A stretch of 64,000 bases of DNA from an uncultured bacterium (lineage in GTDB: Bacteria; Bipolaricaulota; Bipolaricaulia; UBA7950; UBA9294), in the NCBI GenBank assembly GCA_903857865.1, contig CAIOGO010000022.1, positions 1-64,000 on the forward strand, read 5' to 3'. Below, in pieces: positions 9,011 to 17,402 of the stretch. The position numbers and the translations under genes are program-made. The notes beneath the pieces were generated by a model. The model did no database searches. It saw only the letters and a list, made by a program, of their open reading frames with translations, and had not been told where the DNA came from. The stretch's first letter is position 1, and the number at the start of each line of letters is the position of its first letter.

Positions 9011-9852
9011 AGTACGAAGGCGCCGTGTACCACGTTACGGGCCGCGGCAACGCCCGGCAGGACATCTTCCTCATTGACCCAGATCGCGAGCTGTTCCTCG
9101 AGACGCTCGGCGGCACAGTCAGCCGCTTCGGTTGGGTCTGTCATGCCTACTGCCTAATGACGAATCACTATCACCTTCTCGTCGAGACGCCAGAGGCCAA
9201 CCTATCGCGCGGGATGCGACACTTGAACGGCGTCTACACCCAGGCATTCAACCGCCGGCACATGCGAACAGGCCATGTGCTGCAAGGCCGATTCAAAGCG
9301 ATCCTCGTCGAGAAGGAGACTCATCTGCTCGAACTGGCACGGTACGTTGTGCTGAACCCCGTACGGGCACGAGCTGTTCGGAGCGCCCGCGACTGGTCGT
9401 GGTCAAGCTACCGTGCGACGGCGGGCATGGTGGACGTGCCCGACTTCCTCACGACGAGCTGGATCCTGGCGCAGTTCCATCGGAGCCCTCGCCGCGCGAT
9501 CGAACTCTACCGCAAGTTCGTGAAGCAGGGCCGTGGCGTCGACGCGTGGGCCGAGCTGCGGGGTGGCATTCTGCTGGGCAGCGACGAGTTCGTGGACAAG
9601 CTCAAGCCACTGCTCTCGGACTACGAGGCGCTGAAGGAGGTTCCGCGCCGCGAGCGGCTCGCTACCCGACCGAGCCTTGACGAGCTCTTCTCCAAGGTAC
9701 GAGACAAGAAGGCACGTGACCGGCAGATCCATGCAGCCACCCGCGTCCACGAGTACACGCTTCAGGCAGTCGCTGACTTCCTCGGTCTCCACTACTCGAC
9801 CATCAGCATGATCGCGAAGCGCATTGCTGAGGACGAGAAACACCAAGAGTGA
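8989..9852 (+). CDS. REP-associated tyrosine transposase (Y1/HUH family)
   Basis: This 287-residue protein is a Transposase_17/RAYT-type single-strand endonuclease. The HUH metal site is the His-Tyr-His at residues 60-62 (LMTNHYHLLVET). The catalytic tyrosine is Y119 in ARYVVLNPVRA. RAYTs are believed to cut and move REP palindromes as single-stranded DNA. The C-terminal ~60 residues form a predicted helix-turn-helix (LQAVADFLGLHYSTISMIAK), as in the longer Y1 transposases. Start ATG 8989 is 30 bases after the left inverted repeat. Both active-site residues are present, so it may be active. Structured palindromes of a possible substrate type lie 1.3 and 5.5 kb upstream. Confidence 0.92.
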   Translation: MARPLRVEYEGAVYHVTGRGNARQDIFLIDPDRELFLETLGGTVSRFGWVCHAYCLMTNHYHLLVETPEANLSRGMRHLNGVYTQAFNRRHMRTGHVLQGRFKAILVEKETHLLELARYVVLNPVRARAVRSARDWSWSSYRATAGMVDVPDFLTTSWILAQFHRSPRRAIELYRKFVKQGRGVDAWAELRGGILLGSDEFVDKLKPLLSDYEALKEVPRRERLATRPSLDELFSKVRDKKARDRQIHAATRVHEYTLQAVADFLGLHYSTISMIAKRIAEDEKHQE

Positions 9853-9865
9853 AGATCTGACCCCA
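9848..9865 (-). repeat. right terminal inverted repeat of the RAYT element
   Basis: Perfect inverted copy of 8942-8959. It overlaps the transposase stop codon at 9850-9852. Confidence 0.8.
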
Positions 9866-10074
9866 GCGCCCCCTGTTGGCAGCACCGGCAAGCGCTCGGA
9901 GTGTGCCGCGCAACGTAGACGTGTAGGAATGTCTGCAAATGTGATGCCACCTCCGTGTTCTATAAGGTATAGTGATGATCGGGGAGTGACATGTATCAGG
10001 TGCTGGGACGATACTGTAGCGGCCGGACTCGCGATGGATGCGTAGAAGTTCGGGGTATCGGAGGGCGGTGAGGA

Positions 10075-13000
10075 GTGACACGGATCTGCGTGCGGGAGGC
10101 GGGGAGTGCGAAGGACGGTTTCCGGGCCGCAGTGACGATCGACGATGGTCCGGAGTACGGCATCAGCGTCTGCAGCCCGTTTGACGAGGCTGAGGAAGAC
10201 AACCTGCGTTGGTACTTCGAGAGTCACCTCCGCAGGCCGTTTACGGACCAGGTTCGAGCCGAGGGAGTAGCGCAGAGTGTGACTCGGTACGGCGAGGAGC
10301 TCTTTGCACAGCTGTTCGGGGCTGGGGTCGACGCGAAGCTGCAGTTTGCCTACCACGAGGCGGAGAAGACGGGGATGGAGAACCTCGCATTCGAGATCGT
10401 GGGCTCTCCTGCGTTTCACGCGCTGCACTGGGAAACGTTGAAGGCTCCGAATCTTCCCCAACCGTTCAGCGTGCGCGCGCCGATGGTGCGACGGAATCTG
10501 AAGCCAACGGACAGCGACTACGAAGTCCGCGCGTCTGCGACGATCAACCTGCTTGTGGTGAGCGCGAGGCCCGGCGGGGCACGAGATGTTGCCTACCGAA
10601 CGATCTCCCGCCCGTTGATCGAGATGCTTGAGAACGCGGACGCACGAGTGCGAGTAGACATCGTTCGCCCTGGAACGTACGACGCGCTGGAGTCGCGCCT
10701 CGGGGAGAAGGGGAGTGGGTACTACCACATCGTCCACTTCGACACCCACGGATCGTTGCTGACGTGGGAACAGTACCTGAAAGCTAAAGCCGGGGAAGCT
10801 GCGAGCAACGGTCCACAGGACGACGAGGACGAGCACTTCTACACGAAGTTCACAAGCCAGTTTGATCTCAAGGAGTACGCCGGGGCGAAGGCGTTTCTTG
10901 CCTTTGAGGGGAACAAGCCAGGCGAGGGGGCGCTGGTGGAGGCGGACCGGCTTGCCGATCTTCTGCGGGCCCATCAAGTCCCTGTGGCCATTCTGAATGC
11001 TTGTCAATCGGGGATGCAGCAGGGTACAGCGGAAACGAGCTTAGGCAGTCAGCTAGTGCAGCGCGGGCTGTGGATGGCTGTCGGAATGAGCTACTCGGTG
11101 ACGGTCAGCGCGGCGCAAGTGATGATGAAGGCGCTGTACGAGCAGCTGTTTGCTGGCAGCCCTCTCTCCAGCGCGATTCGCCGCGGACGGCAGGAGCTCT
11201 ACAGGGAGAAGTCACGCCGCGCCTTCTTTGGGCAGGAGGTCGAGCTCGAGGATTGGATTCTTCCGGTCGTGTACCAGAACAAGCACGACGTTGGGATTCC
11301 AGTTCGGGCGTTTGAGGAAGGGGAGGCGGCAGAGTATTACGGCCCGCAGGCGAAGTGGTACCGAGCACCGAAGACGCCCTACGGGTTCTTCGGGCGCGAC
11401 CTTGACATCCTGTCCATCGAGCGGCGACTTCTGCGCAAAGGCGACAACCTCTTGTTGATTCAAGGACTGGGGGGCGCAGGGAAGACCACCTTGATGCACC
11501 ACCTGGGGGCGTGGTGGGAGGCGACGGGCTTCGTCGACAAGGTGTTCTACTTCGGCTACGACGCGAAGGCGTGGACATGCGACCAGATCATGGACTCCAT
11601 TGCGAAAGAGGTCTGGAGCGCGGTGGAGTATGCCAAGAACTACGAGCCGCTCAACCGAAAAGTCCAACGCGAGGAACTGTGCCAGCACCTGCGTGCTCAC
11701 CGGCATCTGGTGATCCTCGACAACCTGGAGTCGATCACGGGGACAAACCTGGCGATTGCGAACCCGCTGAATGAGACGGAGCAGGAAGACCTGCGGGAGT
11801 TTCTGAGCCGGCTCAATGGGGGGAAGAGCTTCGTACTGCTCGGGTCGCGCGGTGGAGAGACCTGGCTGGCGAAGGGGACGTTTGAGGAGAACGTCCACGA
11901 GCTCGGCGGGTTGGATCCGGAAGCGGCGTCGCAGCTGGCCAGCCAGATTCTGGCGAAGCACGGTGCGACGAAGTACGAGACGGGAGGGGACGAAACCTAC
12001 TTCCGCCTGCTGCGCCTGCTGGGCGGTACCCGTTGGCTCTCGAGGTCGTGCTGTCCAACCTGAAAGATCAGTCCCCTGAAGAGATCCTGGGGAAGCTGGA
12101 TCTCGGGGGCGCGGGACTTGATTCTGGGAAGGCGCGTACGGAGAGCATCGTCGCGTGCATTGACTACTCGCACTCCAACCTTGCATCAGACATCCAAGGG
12201 TTGACCGATTGTCTCGCGCCGTTTACTGGGGTGATCCACGAGGGCATCCTCAAGCCCTACACCGAGCGGCTGAAGGCGCAGCCGGCTCTGGAGCACCTTC
12301 CGTTCGAGCGCTGGGGCGAAGTGATTCAGGCGACGCAAGACTGGGGGCTGGTGCGGCCTCATCGGGAGGCGAAAGGCTTCCTGGAGCTGCAACCGACTCT
12401 TCCGTACTTCCTCCGGGTTCGGCTGGCGAGCGAGGAACGCCGTGCGGCGCGCGAGGCGATCGAGATCGCGTTTCACGAGACGTACGAGGGCGCGGGAAGC
12501 GCGATTGCGAACCTGCTGGGATCCAAGGACGCCGGCGAGAAGGCTCAAGGTCTCATCGTGGCGAAGCTGGAGGAGGAGAACCTGCTGGCGGCGCTGCGGA
12601 TCGCGCTCAATCGCAGAGCGAGCTTCCTAGGACCCACAAGTGCACTGATCGCCTCGCTTGATGCCACTCATGCGTCAGAGCGCCAACTACGGCTCATGGA
12701 GTGGATCCTCGGCCACAAGGATCTGTACAACGGAGAGTTGATCGAGGGAGACGCCGGGGATGGCTTCCTTGTCACTCTCGAAAGGAAGGCAGCCGTGCTG
12801 CTGAAGCTCAGCCGTCCGGAGGATGCGAGACAGACCTACCTCAAGGAACTGGAGATGCACCGCCTCCGCGAGCGTCTCGCGCAGCGGAAGCGTCTTCGCG
12901 CCAGCGCTGGCATCCTGCATAAGCTGGCAGAGGTGGCTCGGCGGAGCCACGATCGAGCGGATGCCGAGAAACTCCTCTCGCGTGTACTCAGGATACGAGT

Positions 13001-13256
13001 GAGACTGGACGAACTTCCCTCGCAAGCGGAGATCTTTCTGCAGTTGGGAATGCTCGCGCACGAGGCTGGCAACCTTGCGCGAGCGGAGACGTGCCACAAG
13101 AGGGCACTTGAGATCTTCAGTGAATGCGGCGACATGGAGAACCGGAAGAAGTGTTGTCTCGAGCTGGCGCGCATCTCGGATGAACTCGGCAATCTCCCTG
13201 ACCAGATTGAGTACTACAAGAAGATTGTCGGAGAGCAGCCGCGCCTGTCCGCCTGA
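10075..13256 (+). CDS. CHAT protease - STAND/NB-ARC NTPase - TPR protein, interrupted by a -1 frameshift near 12027
   Basis: The combined product is about 1,060 residues. Residues ~30-400 are a CHAT (caspase-HetF-associated) cysteine peptidase-like domain with likely catalytic H225 (VHFDTHG) and C310 (LNACQSG). Residues ~435-700 are an AAA/NB-ARC-type NTPase with P-loop GLGGAGKTT at 464-472 and Walker B LVILDN at ~545-550. The C-terminus carries TPR-like helical repeats. STAND proteins use the repeats to sense a trigger and the NTPase to switch on the effector, here a protease; many act in phage defence or programmed death. The first frame ends at TGA 12061-12063. The second continues from 12027 and restores the conserved GGYPLAL motif, so one T seems to be missing in GGTACC. 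Start GTG 10075 has GGAGGG about 10 bases upstream. No partner gene lies beside it. Confidence 0.85.
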
Positions 13257-13469
13257 CCAGTATCACGCCTCACCCCAAGCAGACCAGAACTGCTGGTTCA
13301 CATCGCTCGGCCCAGCGCTAGCAGTTGTCAGACTGGACTCAGAAGTTGCCCTTTGGGTAACCAGGTTCGAGAGTTGTCCCGCTCAGTCACTCGTGGGTAC
13401 GATTCTCGAATCCAGTTCGGAAGTAGTCCACCAGGGCGTACCAGGCACAGCTAGAGCAAGGCGTGTCGT

Positions 13470-13919
13470 CTACTTGAACCAGGCCGGCGGTAGCTCCTCC
13501 TCGTTCATGGTGCCGGGCGGCATGAGGAGGGCTTTCTCGACATCGATGCGGAACACCGCGAACTCAGGGTCGTCGAGGCCGCCCTTCATGTAGAAGGTGA
13601 CGTCGTAGCCTCCGGCGCGCGCCCACGCCTCATGAAGAGGCTTTCCCTTCACTTCGACCGCGCGGCCGGCAACACGCAGCTGCCCGATCCCCTTGTCCAG
13701 TGGCAGGAGCGCGACGATTTCCACCTCGGGGCACGCAGCGATGTCGCGCCCTTTGCCCGTGCATCGGGCGGTCCCGAAGTAGAAGTGGAACCCGTCTCGC
13801 ACAAGTCCCATCGCTCGCGCGCGGGGACGGTGGCCGTCACACGTCGCAAGCACAACGGCTCCCCCGGGCCCCTTGGGCAGCGTCTTGTCAAGCAGAACCA
13901 GGACTTCCTCTTTGGTCAC
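13470..13919 (-). CDS. pyridoxamine 5'-phosphate oxidase-family (FMN-binding split barrel) protein
   Basis: This 149-residue protein has the split-barrel pattern of small PPOX/general-stress flavoproteins: GGAVVLATCDGHRPRARAMG near the N-terminus, FYFGTARCTGKGRD, then central strands EIVALLPLDKG and LRVAGRAVEVKG. Such proteins bind FMN, heme or F420, and the substrate cannot be read from sequence. GTG 13919 has AAGGAGG about 6 bases upstream. It is a single-gene unit facing away from the redox cluster to its right. A second, unrelated PPOX protein lies at 30444. Confidence 0.8.
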   Translation of the reverse strand: MTKEEVLVLLDKTLPKGPGGAVVLATCDGHRPRARAMGLVRDGFHFYFGTARCTGKGRDIAACPEVEIVALLPLDKGIGQLRVAGRAVEVKGKPLHEAWARAGGYDVTFYMKGGLDDPEFAVFRIDVEKALLMPPGTMNEEELPPAWFK

Positions 13920-14268
13920 AGTGGCCTCCTTGTCGAGAGCCTAGCGCACACATCGGACTTCCGGCAAGAGCTGTTGGCGCCTCGGTGCCGCATTGCTCGA
14001 CACGGCGGCGCTGCCCCGGGGCGCCAAGGAGGAGACGCTGCAGTTGTCCGCGCGCTCTTTCGGCTGGAGCCGCGCGGAAGAGTCCAGCCATTGGCTTGCG
14101 GGATCTGCTCGCAGCTGGTAGAGTCGGCCCACAGTCCGGGAAAGGGAGCGCATCGATGCTAGGAGAGCTAAGGCTTCCTGCGCTGGCAGATTCCCGCGAA
14201 CTCGTTGGATCTTGTGCGGATGGCCTGGTGCACGCGCACGAGGACTTCCGAGAGAGGAGAGCCTGACG
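13920..14268. other. gap between divergent genes
   Basis: No gene is supported. It should hold the promoters of the PPOX gene (minus) and of the DsbD-like gene (plus); a candidate for the latter is at 14096-14124. Confidence 0.5.
14096..14124 (+). promoter_or_regulatory. candidate promoter of the DsbD-like gene
   Basis: TTGCGG (14096-14101), a 17-base spacer and TAGAGT (14119-14124). The leader to ATG 14269 would be about 140 bases. Confidence 0.4.
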
Positions 14269-15741
14269 ATGAAACGAGTCCTACTCTTCGCGACGGCGGC
14301 AGTGCTGCTGCTTGCGTTGGCCTGCACTGGGGCGACGGAAGTGGTTCTCTTCTACGAGGACGGATGCCCGCACTGCGCGCACGTGGAGGCGTTGCTTCAG
14401 GAGATCGAGGATGCGGGCGGTGCGCTGACGGTCAGGCAGTACGCCGTGTCGAGCTGGGAGGCTCGCGACCTCCTTCCGCGCCTCCTCTCTGCCTACGGGG
14501 CGGAGATGGGTCCTGTGCCGCTTCTCTTCGTGGCCAACGTGGCCGTCGTACGGGACACCTTCTACAGGCTCGATGCCGCTCCCGTTTCCTTGTCCGGACG
14601 GGCGGCGGATCTGGAGCTCAAGGGCATTGTGGAGAAGGCGATCGCCGAGGATGCTGCCTCGCCGCTTGACCGGCTGCCGGCTGCGGCCACCGAAGCCGTG
14701 CTTGTGCTGGCCGGCGACTGCCCGGACTGCGAGCGGCTGGACCAGTTCGTGACCGGCCTTCAGGAGCTGCACCCGGAGTTGGCCGTGCGACGCGTGTCGG
14801 CGGACGAGGAGGAGGGGCAGAAGCTGCTCGATCGCCTGGCCAAGTTCTACCGGGTGCGTGGCTCCATCCCGGCGCTCTTCGTCGGCGACACCGTCGTCGT
14901 GGGCGGGACGATGTACCCGGGGCGTGACAAGTCGAGGCCCTTTGCGTTCTCGGACGAGGACAAGGCGCTGTTGACGGCGCGCGTCGAACGAGCCATCGAG
15001 CAGAAGGCGATGCCGCCGATCGAGAAGCTGCGGGTACGGGAAAAGGCCACGCTGTGGGCCGTCATCGGCTCGGCGCTGCTGGACTCGATCAACCCCTGCG
15101 ACTTCGCCGTGATGCTTTTGCTGTTGGGCCGCCTGCTCGTCATCGGCAAGCGCCAGAAGGTCATCTGGGCTGGCCTCGTGTGGTCGGCCGGCGTCTACAT
15201 CGTCTACTTCCTGATGGGGTACGTGTTCTACACGCTCCTTGGCGTCACCGTCGGGACGCGCAGCCTGCGGGTTCCGTACATCCTCGCGGTGTCGTCGATT
15301 GCCATTCTGATGGGCCTGTGGCAAATGAAGGATCTCCTCTGGTACGGAAAGTGGTTCTCGATCGAAGTCCCGGAGAGCTGGAAGCCGGCGCTGAAGCGTG
15401 TGACGGACTCCGTGGTCTCGCTGCCGGGGGTGTTCATCGCGGGCATGGTCGACGCCCTGTTCCTCGCGCCGTGCACGTCGGGGCCGTACCTTGCTATTCT
15501 GTCCCTTCTGTCGACGACGACGACCCGAATCCAGGGCGTGCTGCTCTTGCTCCTCTACAACCTGATCTTCATCCTCCCGATGATCGGCATTGCGTTGACG
15601 GTGCACTTCGGCATCACCACGACGGCGCGCGCCGAGCGCTGGAGGACGGCGCGGATGGGCAAGTTCCACTTCGTCACGGGCGTCGTCATGGTGGCTCTCG
15701 GCGTGGGCATGATCATCGGGGTGCAGCTCGGCTACATCTAG
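14269..15741 (+). CDS. thiol-disulfide transporter: two thioredoxin-like domains fused to a CcdA/DsbD membrane domain
   Basis: This 490-residue protein starts with a hydrophobic leader. It then carries a glutaredoxin-like domain with CPHC (C33, C36), a second thioredoxin-like domain with CPDC (C151, C154), and from residue ~265 a DsbD/CcdA membrane unit with six or so helices. The membrane unit's paired cysteines sit in INPCD and LAPCTSG. CcdA/DsbD proteins carry electrons from cytoplasmic thioredoxin across the membrane. Here the extracytoplasmic acceptors seem fused at the N-terminus. ATG 14269 was chosen because the leader begins there and GAGAGGAGAG precedes it. Downstream are a strong terminator and the glutaredoxin and FTR genes, so this is one thiol-redox neighbourhood. 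Confidence 0.88.
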   Translation: MKRVLLFATAAVLLLALACTGATEVVLFYEDGCPHCAHVEALLQEIEDAGGALTVRQYAVSSWEARDLLPRLLSAYGAEMGPVPLLFVANVAVVRDTFYRLDAAPVSLSGRAADLELKGIVEKAIAEDAASPLDRLPAAATEAVLVLAGDCPDCERLDQFVTGLQELHPELAVRRVSADEEEGQKLLDRLAKFYRVRGSIPALFVGDTVVVGGTMYPGRDKSRPFAFSDEDKALLTARVERAIEQKAMPPIEKLRVREKATLWAVIGSALLDSINPCDFAVMLLLLGRLLVIGKRQKVIWAGLVWSAGVYIVYFLMGYVFYTLLGVTVGTRSLRVPYILAVSSIAILMGLWQMKDLLWYGKWFSIEVPESWKPALKRVTDSVVSLPGVFIAGMVDALFLAPCTSGPYLAILSLLSTTTTRIQGVLLLLLYNLIFILPMIGIALTVHFGITTTARAERWRTARMGKFHFVTGVVMVALGVGMIIGVQLGYI

Positions 15742-15838
15742 CGCGGGCTCACACGCTCACCGCATCGCGGTCACAATCGCTTCACAGGGGCGAGGCATCC
15801 TCTTCTGCATACGAGAGCAAGCGGAGTACCTCCTTACG

Positions 15839-15883
15839 CAGAGGGTCCAGGGCACACGCAGAGCCCTGGACCCTCTGTCCTTT
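15839..15883 (+). terminator. rho-independent terminator after the DsbD-like gene
   Basis: A 15-bp perfect stem (15839-15853 with 15863-15877) with a 9-base loop is followed by TCCTTT. Confidence 0.8.
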
Positions 15884-16002
15884 CTGGGTTCGGCGAGCCG
15901 GGTCCCGTGCCACGGGGTTCTCCTCAGGTAGCGAGGTGGCTAGACTGCTCTCGACGGACTCTTTGCGAACGTAGCCGGCTGTGCGGCTGAAGGAGGAGAT
16001 GC

Positions 16003-16293
16003 GTGGAGGCCATCGGGAGAGTTCCCGGGAGGGTTGTCGGGTCCCATCGCACGAAGTTCTACGGGTTGTCGACGTGCGTTTGGTGTAAGAAGGCACGCCA
16101 GCTTCTTGAGGAGTTGGGGGCAGAGTTCGACTACGTCTACGTCGACCTCGTGGAGGGCAAGGACCGCGAGGCCGTCCTCGCGGAGCTCACGCGGTTGGGC
16201 CGCGGGGAGACGTTCCCCACGCTGGTGATCGATGGGTCGGACTGCATCGTCGGATTCAAGCCGGACGAGATCCGGCGGGCGCTCGGGTCATGA
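16003..16293 (+). CDS. glutaredoxin-like protein (CVWC)
   Basis: This 96-residue protein has the thioredoxin-fold glutaredoxin pattern: FYGLSTCVWCKKARQLL with C25/C28, then FDYVYVDLVEG, the cis-Pro segment GETFPTLVI and a terminal VGFKPDEI helix. Such small glutaredoxins (NrdH/MJ0307 type) pass electrons between a reductase and target disulfides. GTG 16003 has AAGGAGG about 6 bases upstream. The gene overlaps the next by ATGA, so it is co-translated with a ferredoxin:thioredoxin reductase-type protein that is its most likely electron donor. Confidence 0.9.
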   Translation: MEAIGRVPGRVVGSHRTKFYGLSTCVWCKKARQLLEELGAEFDYVYVDLVEGKDREAVLAELTRLGRGETFPTLVIDGSDCIVGFKPDEIRRALGS

Positions 16294-16793
16294 ACGCAGG
16301 GCTTCCATCGGCCGCAGACGGGGAGGCGTTGCGGACGCGCCTCGAACTGGAGGCCGAGAGCGCCGGCTACCACCTGAATCCCGATCTCGAGTTCACGCGA
16401 AGCCTCACCCACGGCCTGCTCGTCAACGAGGGTCGATATGGCTACCGCGCGTGCCCGTGCCGCCTGGCGACCGGCGATGCGGCGCGAGACCGAGACATTG
16501 TCTGTCCGTGCGACTATCGCGACGCCGACCTTCTCGACTGGGGAGGCTGCTTCTGCGGGCTCTACGTGTCCGCGGACATACAAGAAGGGAAGACGAGCCT
16601 GGCTTCCGTCCCCGAGCGGCGCCCCCCGGCGGCGGAACGAACGATGGCGCCTGATGCCCCGCGCCTCGGCCGGGCGCTGAGCCTTCCCGTGTGGCGCTGC
16701 CGCGTCTGCGGCTACCTCTGCGCGCGCCAACGTCCGCCGGCCGTCTGCCCGATCTGCAAGGCGACGAGCGACCGATTCGAGGCCTTCGCCTAG
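16290..16793 (+). CDS. ferredoxin:thioredoxin reductase catalytic-type domain fused to a rubredoxin-like domain
   Basis: This 167-residue protein has the cysteine series of the FTR beta subunit: CPC (C55, C57), CPC (C72, C74) and CFC (C87, C89). These hold a 4Fe-4S cluster next to a redox disulfide. The C-terminus (residues 134-167) is a rubredoxin-like knuckle pair, C137/C140 and C153/C156. FTR reduces a thioredoxin or glutaredoxin disulfide using one-electron donors. The fused iron site may supply those electrons without a separate ferredoxin. ATG 16290 overlaps the glutaredoxin stop, giving a reductase/glutaredoxin couple. No FTR alpha subunit is seen nearby. Confidence 0.87.
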   Translation: MNAGLPSAADGEALRTRLELEAESAGYHLNPDLEFTRSLTHGLLVNEGRYGYRACPCRLATGDAARDRDIVCPCDYRDADLLDWGGCFCGLYVSADIQEGKTSLASVPERRPPAAERTMAPDAPRLGRALSLPVWRCRVCGYLCARQRPPAVCPICKATSDRFEAFA

Positions 16794-16872
16794 ACGATGT
16801 CTCCGGGGTCCCGTTGTTGTGGGCGGAATCGGCGTCTGCTTGGACGCTCAGCGCTCGGAGGAAACGCGGCGT

Positions 16873-17346
16873 CTACCGTAGGGGGCGGCGGATGACGACT
16901 TCCTCCCCCTCCATCTCGCCCGTTGGCTCGAAGCCCAGTTTGCGGTAGAAGGGACCCGCGTCGCCTTCCATCGGCACGTAGCTCGCGGTGATCTCGCGAG
17001 CGTTGTGGCGTCTCCGAGCATGTTCCAACACGAGTTCGAGCGCGCGGCGGCCGTAGCCCCTCCCTTGGTGTTCCCCGGCGATCATGAACCGCCAGAGGTA
17101 GACGTGGTCCTTCTCTGCGTCGTCGTAGAGCATGACAAAGCCGACCGGCGCGTCGTCGGCGTACACCGCGCGGAACCATGCGTGTTTCTCGAAGTACGCC
17201 TGGGCGATGGAGTAGGCGTTGGGGGCCACCATCTTCTTCTGGGGGTCGGACAACGTGTCGCTCAGCTTGCAGACCTGGCCGACGGTCTCTGCCGTCACCT
17301 CGCGCAACGTGATGACGGCGTCGGGTCCTACGGTTCGTTCTTCCAT
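16873..17346 (-). CDS. GNAT-family N-acetyltransferase
   Basis: This 157-residue protein has the GNAT acetyl-CoA fold: PVGFVMLYDD (beta 3-4), LWRFMIAGEHQGRGYGRRAL (motif A, with the QGRGYG pyrophosphate loop) and FYRKLGFEPTGE at the end. The close spacing of features resembles spermidine/diamine acetyltransferase-like proteins (SpeG/PaiA), but the substrate is not proven. ATG 17346 has AAGGAG about 5 bases upstream; the longer open frame belongs to the preceding region. It follows the lipoprotein gene at 17403-18425 on the same strand after 56 bases. Confidence 0.85.
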   Translation of the reverse strand: MEERTVGPDAVITLREVTAETVGQVCKLSDTLSDPQKKMVAPNAYSIAQAYFEKHAWFRAVYADDAPVGFVMLYDDAEKDHVYLWRFMIAGEHQGRGYGRRALELVLEHARRRHNAREITASYVPMEGDAGPFYRKLGFEPTGEMEGEEVVIRRPLR

Positions 17347-17402
17347 GGAGGCTCCTTCCGCGTGATCGCGGGGAAGTGTACCGCGCGGGGCGGCAAGCGG
17401 GA

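Larger units (their letters stand above)
8942..9865 (+). mobile_element. RAYT (REP-associated transposase) element with 18-bp perfect terminal inverted repeats
   Basis: TGGGGTCAGATCTTCACT (8942-8959) is repeated exactly in inverted orientation at 9848-9865 and encloses one transposase gene. The right repeat overlaps the gene's stop codon. The left repeat abuts the last codon of a truncated gene, so the border is sharp. No direct repeat was identified outside the ends. Confidence 0.7.

Noticed and set aside
9403-11007. Long minus-strand ORF (534 aa) opposite the RAYT and CHAT genes
   Set aside because: It is antisense to two well supported genes and has no family motifs; GC-rich shadow.
14281-15669. 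Long minus-strand ORF (462 aa) opposite the DsbD-like gene
   Set aside because: Arg/His/Gln-rich antisense shadow of the membrane protein.
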